A stretch of DNA of 64,000 bases. Source: Pohlia nutans (Eukaryota > Streptophyta > Bryopsida > Bryales > Mniaceae). Below are positions 57,347 through 64,000 of the stretch, one piece after another; position 1 is the first letter of the stretch; each line of letters opens with the position of its first letter. Both the position numbers and the translations under genes were made by a program. The DNA lies in the NCBI GenBank assembly GCA_022496805.1, contig CM040091.1, forward strand, positions 18,962,336-19,026,335. Reading direction: 5' to 3'. Below the pieces are notes generated by a model. That model saw nothing but the letters and a program-made list of their open reading frames with translations. It ran no database searches and was not told the DNA's origin.

Positions 57347-58549
57347 GACAAAATTTTCAATTTTACTAGGAGAAGACTAGGTCAACTATGAACATTTCGA
57401 TGTAGTTGAAGTTGCATTACTCCATTACAAGATCATTCATCTTCATTTGATTGGCTCCATCTACTTGGAATTGTCTAACCTCATTCAATCATTGCTTGTA
57501 AAATTTAACCCTTGAACATATGACGCCTGGAAACAAAGATCATTGAAAACTTTGAATCTTTGTAATAGAAACATACTACCATGCAATGTTTTTGGAAATC
57601 TCTACGTTGTAAAGATATTCATTTTTGAAGACTCCAGACATAATTTGGTTTGATTACACTTATACAATCATCAAATGATTAACTTTGAATTTAAGTTGTT
57701 ACACAAGCGATAGGACTTCAAGCTTGTTCTAGCACATCTTGGATGAAAGTCATCTACATTTGGTACAGATCCCACAAAATATTTGTTTTCATTTGGTGTT
57801 CATATTATGGACACAACAACGTTCAAGGACTAAAGGCTCCACATAGTTTTTTAACATTTAATTGGACATGTATTCATACCGTGGATATTACACATCTCTG
57901 CAAATCTCACGCATAGACGTTATGGTCAAATGATTAAAAAAATATGCGAGTTAAAATATAGAGTTATTTTATTCATCAGGAACAAAAAATTCTATCTAAT
58001 TATAAAATTCTATAGTTTGCTTTAGATTCAAATAAGGAATAATTCAAGAATCTATTCATAATTTACTAAAAATATTCCCAAATATACCTACAATATTCCA
58101 ATAATTAATGTGATAGCCGCCATTTAATAACCTTGTTAACGCATATGTCAACATTAATTTCATTAGAGTGACTTCCCTAAGAAATCTCATTCAATTATAT
58201 TTTATTAACCACCATCATTCTTTACATGAGCCATTATTGTTCTTTCATCCATCAACAATCATTCAAAGTAGTATTTAGTTGGTATTCATGGATGTGAACC
58301 GTTGAGACGGCTCACTTTAGCGGTAAACCTTTACCGCAAGGTTTTTTTTTTATTTCATTTGCATTCTTTAATTTTTTAAACGCAACACTTTAATTGACCC
58401 GTTAATTGATTAAACAATTTTCCGTGTGGTGTGCTATTCGGTTTTGGTTTTGGTTGGACTTTTCCATTTTGCCTTCTTGTTTGAGTAAGTTTAGCTGCCT
58501 ATCGATTTTTAATCGATTAACCGTGGGATTTTTAGTGTTTGTAACATTT
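57347..58549. other. AT-rich intergenic
   Basis: Includes the inverted copy (57975-58200) of the repeat at 35936-36160. No gene recognised. Confidence 0.4.
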
Positions 58550-58885
58550 GGCCTATAATTTTAGTCTATTATTTTAGTTTATTTTTTTGGCCTATTATTT
58601 TGGTCTTTTACTTTGGTCTATTCTTTTAGTCTATTCTTTTAGTCTATTATTTGGTCCATTCTTTTAGCCCATCCTTGTAGTCCATTCTTTCAGTTTATTT
58701 TATAAGTCCATTCTATTAGTTTATTTTGGCCTATTATGTTAGTCTATCATTTAGTCTATTATTTTAGTTTATTATTTTAGCCTATTGTTTGAATTTATTC
58801 TTTTGGTCTATTTTTTAGTTTATTCTTTTACTCTATTGTTTTGGTTGATTACTTTAGTCTATTATTTCAATCTATTAGTCTAATT
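58550..58885 (+). repeat. Degenerate 14-16-bp tandem repeat
   Basis: More than twenty variants of TTTTAGTCTATTCTTTTAGT with irregular length. Pyrimidine-rich on this strand. Confidence 0.85.
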
Positions 58886-59499
58886 TGGTTTATTGTTTTC
58901 ATTGTAGACTTGTAATGGGAAAAGATAGACTCTCGGTCTTCAACGAGTAAAAGGGGAGTTTGGTGAGGTAGAAAGAAGATTAGCTTAATTGGATGATAAT
59001 GTGTCGGATGAATCTTACTTTGGATGGATGTAGCTTGGGGTGGGATTGTGAATCCCACCCGTGTCGCAAAGCAAGGAATCAGTTGTTGTGTGGGTGTGCC
59101 GTTAGCTACCTTAGTGGATCAGGAGAGACGGAACTTAGAAAGTACTAGAGCTAGTTTTTGAGGAGAGAATTAGAGATTGAAAAGGGAGATTGTTAAAAGA
59201 AAGGGTTTTTTGGTTAGTAACTAGGTTCATTTTGATTTAGTCTAGGGCTCCATCAACGCAGAGGACGGAAGCGACGACAACAATCAATACACGATGAAAG
59301 AAAAGCAACAAAGACGGATTGCAAATGACTAAATCGGCGAAGACAAGGGAGATCAAGACCCGGAGTCCGAGAAAAAGGCACGGCGTTACCACCAAGTGCT
59401 TCTATTAAAATTTTAATTAATTTGTATGTCTTTTAGATCATGAGAAAAATTCATTCAAAAAACTTGTTCAATATAAACTAACCTTTATGTTTGAAACAG

Positions 59500-60251
59500 T
59501 GATGATCAAATTGCAAGTACATCTACGTCGTGGATTGCTCCAGCACCCACACCTCGACGCACATCAACATTCAGTGATACGAGCGGACAAGTGGACATTA
59601 ACAGCGAGAATCGTTTAGACTATCTATGGGTAGAAGCGGAGAAAGCATACTACACAACTCTGGATAGAAGAAATTGCAATACTCACCAAGTTGTTGACAA
59701 TGATCTACATAGTTGTTTGTTTTGGCAATTCATTCAAGAATTGAAGACAACAGTGTTACAAGGAGCTGAAAAGCAATATTTAGAGATTGAGGTTATTACA
59801 AGACAATTCATTAATTGCAGAAACAATCGCATGGGACTAACATGTTCAGAGAGCTAGTGATCTAGTGAAATTCACAGAAGAAGAGACGGTGCGGGAGATA
59901 GCAATGTATACAGCTGCAGACATTAGGAGAGAGTTGGAGTCCAATGCAAGACTATTATGGAGATAATGGGAAGAATATGAAGGGCTAGTTCACTCACTTC
60001 GAGATGATGCACTGCGTAACGAGCAGACCCGCTTAATTTTGCAAACCTATGGTGAACAAGGCAAAGAGTACATCACCAGGTTAGATGAAGTATTAAACCA
60101 ATCTTCTAATAAGAGAATCAACAAGAATTTGCTCATGTTCATGTGTGAATCAGAGAATGCAAAAATGAGCCAAGGTCATATTGAAGAAGATCTCATTCAA
60201 AAAAGGGAAGCGGTGGAGGCAACACTCCTTACATTCCGAAGATTACATTGA
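59500..60251 (+). pseudogene. Degenerate gene of unknown family, with second copy at 62.7 kb
   Basis: After an acceptor-like ACAG the frame reads ENRLDYLWVEAEKAYYTTLD and later shifts frame near 59840 (continuing ASDLVKFTEEETVREIAMYT), meets a stop near 59965 and shifts again to NKRINKNLLMFMCESENAKM. The last part recurs about 2.65 kb downstream. Function not recognised; the protein-like composition and the downstream HECT-like exon suggest one decayed multi-exon gene or retro-copied family. Confidence 0.45.
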
Positions 60252-60790
60252 GAAAATAGTGTTTCTCTCCTTTAAATTCTTTTGCAACTCTTCATCCTTG
60301 GTACTTTAAGAAACCATTAAGGTACATTAAGAATCATTTGTGAAAATTAATGCCAACAATTAACAACGATGATATGCTAAAGATAATTTTTTCTTCTTGA
60401 ATACAAGTGCATCAAGGAAAAGTATACAAGGTTTTCTGTGAGAAATGAAATGAAGTAGTATATATAGAAGAACAAAGCGTGCTACAATGTAAAGATCAAA
60501 TTCGTCTAGAAGAGCAAGATTAAAGAAAAGCAAACGATTGATGTGGAAGGCCTAAAAAACACTTGGCTTACCTCATGCTGAAAGCAATTCATATTGTATC
60601 AATTTGGAAGTCCCCACCATTTGAACCTACAATGCAGCAATGCAAAAATTTTGTCACGTGATTTGAACAAAACTCAAGTCTTTAAAAAAATACATATCAA
60701 CTGAATTTGTAATATATGACCTTGGGTTTTAGAATATCATATTTAAGATTTAAGGAACATTTTTTAGGGTCGAAAGAATATTGAAGGTCC
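60040..60790 (+). repeat. Direct repeat, upstream copy
   Basis: Matches 62690-63400 in order and strand, including AAGCGGTGGAGGC/AAGCGATGGAGGC, TTTTGCAACTCTTCATCCTT and ATCAACTGAATTTGTA. It could be a gene duplication or decayed long terminal repeats, but ends typical of LTRs (TG...CA) were not found. Confidence 0.65.
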
Positions 60791-60836
60791 ATCGTCCATT
60801 TACATTTTGGAGGTTAAAATGTAAATGGACGATTAA
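60786..60836. repeat. 16-bp hairpin CGTCCATTTACATTTT
   Basis: CGTCCATTTACATTTT and its exact complement AAAATGTAAATGGACG are separated by 7 bases. A third copy in the first orientation lies at about 61047-61062, also preceded by AAT. Confidence 0.7.
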
Positions 60837-61483
60837 CTTCCTATGTGAATGGAAAAATCTACACCTGTTAAAAGATGGAGATATCATCGCATCCAAGAGA
60901 CAATTGGATGTGGTATGTATAACTTATTTTGAATTTAAATATTTTGGTATTCAAACTTCATTGCATAATATCGATACTGAATTTTAAATCAAAGCAGGCG
61001 CGCATGTTGGAGCACCTAATCTTGAGTATCGCACTCAACAACTTGGAGGTTAATCGTCCATTTACATTTTCCACACTGCTCATGATATGTGACATGGTTC
61101 CTAAAGATATATTAAATATTGACTAACAGTTACGATGGTTTTCGGAAAGGGACTTCCGACTATGCTTCCCACAAAATGGAATATCCTTAAACAAGTGAGG
61201 AAGTCGTATGAAGAGACATCAGGACTAGTTACTCACCTTTGTAACGAGGAGATTGATGATAGTTTAGGCAGGTTGTTTCGGACCTTTGTGATTGATGAAG
61301 GCAATTGGATCTCCGAGGTTGGAGGGAAGAACAACGCTATCATTTGAACACATTTGTTCACAGATAGAAAATTAGTGGGCGCAACATTAAGAGAAAGATT
61401 CTTTATGAGTTTGGAGACAACTTCAATTTCGGATGAAGACAAAGGTAATTCTAGAAGACTTGGCTCTACTCAATCTTGAACTT

Positions 61484-62034
61484 TTAACCCCTAAGCTCCC
61501 GAGCGACCATTTTCTGGTCGCTGCCCGGTAAAAACGGGCTGCCCGGAACAAAAAAAATCTTTTTTTGAAAAAATAAAAAATATTTTAAAATACTACATCA
61601 AGTCTACTTTCCAACCCAATTTGGATTATGGCAATCCGAGTTAAACTCCACCTGGGAGAATTTTTCAAAGTAGATCACCTCAACATTGTCTTAGTGTTAC
61701 AAAATTTGCTATTTGGGGAAAGTAATGATGATTCCTCCATCGTTTCTCTTGCTTTTTTGAAGTTTACAATAGATAGCCCAACTTTAACCAATCGTACTAA
61801 ATTTTGAATTCTAAAATTGAAAATTATAATTTATACAAATTTTCGAAGGTTAATGCTTTTAAATTCATTGAAAAATGATCTAAAGATTACTTAGGAAGTT
61901 TGACCGTACGGATAATTTGTAAAGATGATACTCTACATTTTGTCTATTGAACCAACCTTCATCAAACATATGGAAGGCACATATTATAACACATCTATGT
62001 TTTGTCCAATACCCCTCGGGCTTTTAGGGGTTAA
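61484..62034. mobile_element. TTAA-flanked MITE, 551 bp
   Basis: Ends TTAACCCCTAAGCTCCCGAG and, read inward, TTAACCCCTAAAAGCCCGAG. It interrupts the degenerate HECT-like gene region. Confidence 0.75.
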
Positions 62035-62150
62035 AGATGATATTTTTAGGAGCCTGCTCTGTGGATGCTACATAGTTTATGAAGGCTGTTTACTATACAA
62101 CATTTACAGCACATCAGCAATAAGTATGGTCTGAGACAACCGTTCGTAGC

Positions 62151-62342
62151 ATGACTAACATGGAGAGAACTAGATTGGTTGTTTTTGTTATAGGGAAAGA
62201 GTACTTCAACAATGCAAACATCAAAGTGGACTTGCTAGCTAGAGACGACGGACCTTGTATACAAGCCAACACTTGTTTTACCACCTTGCTTCTGCCACCG
62301 TACAAGTCCTTGCAAAATATGATGCGGAAAATTAACATCTGA
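62151..62342 (+). pseudogene. HECT-domain C-terminal fragment
   Basis: The frame contains MERTRLVVFVIGKEYFNNAN, then CIQANTCFTTLLLPPYKSLQ and NMMRKINI-stop. The run 'A-x-TCF-x-x-L-x-LPPY-x-S' is the signature around the catalytic Cys of HECT-type E3 ubiquitin ligases, and it ends where HECT domains normally end. The rest of the domain is missing or split upstream by the TTAA element and by stops, so it is a remnant. HECT fragments of this kind are often found in repeat-borne gene families. Confidence 0.5.
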
Positions 62343-62689
62343 GCAACTATGGACATTAGTTATAGACGCCCATAAATTTTTGTATTATCATATGTTAGAT
62401 GAGAAGTTTGATAGTTCTTTAACTACAATTATATGATTTTTCTCTATTTGATCTAGCAAAACCGTTGTGTGAAGGTGCATGAACAATGAGATAGACTCAA
62501 GATATTACCCTAACAATATTGTTGATGATTTTGACGCCTTCAAAAACAATTGGGCATAGCAATACTGTAAGTATTACCGAGTACACCTGAAGGTCATGTA
62601 TGTTTGTGGTCTTGAGAACACCAGGTACTGCTCATGCTTGTGGAACTCCAAGAACCAAGTTCGTTAGAGTCTAGGGTTCGATGGCCGAC

Positions 62690-63400
62690 TTACATCACCA
62701 AGTTACATGAAGTATTTAACCTCTTTTTTAACAAAAGAATCAATAAGAGTTTTTTAAGGTTAATGTGTGAATCAAACAATAGAAGAATGGGCGAAGATCT
62801 TACAAAAGAAGATATTCTTTAAAAGAGGGAAGCGATGGAGGCTACACTTCTAACATTTTATACATACCACATTAAGAAAAACAATGTTTTTTTCCAGCAA
62901 ATTTTTTGCAACTCTTCATCCTTGGTGCATGAAGAAATTATTAAGGTAAATTTAAAATCACTTAGAAAAATTAATGTCAACAATTAAAAAAGATGATATG
63001 TTAAAGACAACTCTCCAGACAATATTTCTATTTGAATTCAGCTGCATTAAAGAAAAGTATACAAGGCATTCTGTGAGAAATGAAATGATGTAGTATGAAA
63101 GAATATAGCGTGCTACAATGTAAAAATCAAATTTGTTCACAAGAGGAGGATTGGAGAGAAGCAAACAATTAATGTGGATTAATTTAGCAATGCAAGAGTT
63201 TTTGTCACATGATTTCACTAAAGCTTATGCCTTTAAAAAAACACCTATCAACTGAATTTGTAGTATGTATTTCTGAGTTTTAGAATATGATATTTTAGAT
63301 TTAGGAAATAATTCTTATTATTGAGAAAATATTTCCCATAGTCCAGGGAATATTTTTTAGGTTCAAAGAATCATTCATGAATATTGAGGTTTAAGGCATT
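62690..63400 (+). repeat. Direct repeat, downstream copy, with decayed coding segment
   Basis: Encodes a broken version of the upstream segment (NKRINKSFLRLMCESNNRRM, stop at the position of Gln in the other copy, then KREAMEATLLTF). Confidence 0.6.
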
Positions 63401-64000
63401 TTTCTAAAACCTTGCACAATCAAGAAGATTTGAACAAAACAAGTGCGGAGTATTATGTGCAAAATGTGCTACGAACATAATTACAACAAGATTTTCGAGT
63501 ATCCAAGCAACCGGGAGGTAAACAATTAAGAAATGCATCTATAGAATCAATACTTCATTGTCCGCATTCCTAACAATCTATAATAATTCTTTAGCCGCCA
63601 AAAAAATATATCTTTCAAAAACAATACAATTGCTACCTTCTTATCTCTGTACTTAGTAGCATTTAAAATGCTATTATATTGTTCACACATATTTTCTTGA
63701 ATACTTGATTTTATCCTTTAGATAAGCTCAAAGGAAGTAAAATACTTTAAAAAAGTTGATAACCTCAAAAAAATTGAAATTGTCAAGATCTAAACCAATT
63801 GAAAAAAAAGGTTTTCAAACAAGGATTTAAAGAATTTGAGAAGAAGTGGAAGAAAATTAAAGTTGCATGTCATGGGGCCTTACGGTTAGGACTATTACCC
63901 TTATCAAAGATTATTGGAGATATCACCATGTCGACGAGACGCTAGTACCAAAGAAGAGCACCAAAAAGCCCTATGATCATATATTATGTGTCCTTTAAAA
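63401..64000. other. AT-rich intergenic at window end
   Basis: No gene, terminal repeat or structured element recognised. Confidence 0.4.

Noticed and set aside
60040..63400. Long terminal repeats of a retrotransposon (direct repeats 2.65 kb apart)
   Set aside because: No TG...CA ends, primer-binding site or polyprotein; the repeats carry coding-like sequence, so gene duplication fits better.
1..64000. tRNA, rRNA, riboswitch or CRISPR array
   Set aside because: No cloverleaf with conserved TTCRA box, no rRNA-like stretch and no spacer-type repeat array; the tandem repeats seen are contiguous satellites.

Overview
The window looks like nuclear DNA of a land plant with a transposon-dense, AT-rich genome. 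Supporting signs are spliced genes with GT-AG introns, a plant-type CACTA (En/Spm) transposase, a plant-type Helitron end, a Stowaway-like element, and a broken fragment of the plastid ribosomal protein S1 gene. Nothing fixes the species. A seed-free plant (fern, lycophyte or moss) is only a guess, suggested by the Tet/JBP-like oxygenase and the TTAA elements. There is no bacterial operon, CRISPR array, rRNA or recognisable tRNA.

Host-like genes are few. A two-exon polytopic membrane protein (40210-42413, minus) and a six-exon small membrane protein of FAR-17a/AIG1-like appearance (49593-53000, minus) have reading frames that stay open across all introns, so both look intact. An intact single-exon gene at 10256-11842 encodes a 2-oxoglutarate/Fe(II) oxygenase of Tet/JBP-like type. 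A CACTA transposase (24166-29159, plus) splices into one frame of 1,202 codons, spoiled by one in-frame TAA; a small Helitron sits in its first intron. Broken remains include plastid rps1 (about 35.2-35.5 kb), a retroelement C-terminus (37.2-37.7 kb, minus) and degenerate HECT-like genes (59.5-63.4 kb).

The dominant theme is a large set of short non-autonomous elements that begin TTAACCC(C/T)TAAA and end with the reverse complement, with TTAA at both edges and no other target duplication. This is the layout of piggyBac-type transposition. About nineteen complete or nearly complete copies are visible, including three copies of one family that are all exactly 811 bp. In two places neighbouring elements share one TTAA. 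Other families are a 268-bp TA-flanked element (two copies), a TAAGGT-ended group (four), a Stowaway-like element, a PIF/Harbinger-like element and several foldback elements.

Layout: 0-2.6 kb, one TTAA element in featureless DNA. 2.6-19.6 kb, a very large inverted structure: two near-identical 1.8-kb arms (3226-5013 and 17263-19044), each with four roughly 350-bp units centred on long hairpins, enclosing 12.2 kb that holds a GC-rich satellite, the oxygenase gene and a second, inverted block of related satellite. 19.6-24 kb, TIR elements. 24-29 kb, CACTA transposase. 29-40 kb, gene-poor with gene and retroelement fragments. 40-42.5 kb, membrane protein gene with two elements in its intron. 42.5-49.5 kb, dense TTAA elements. 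49.6-53.4 kb, AIG1-like gene with a 15-bp minisatellite upstream. 53.4-64 kb, TTAA elements, degenerate tandem repeats and the HECT-like remnants.
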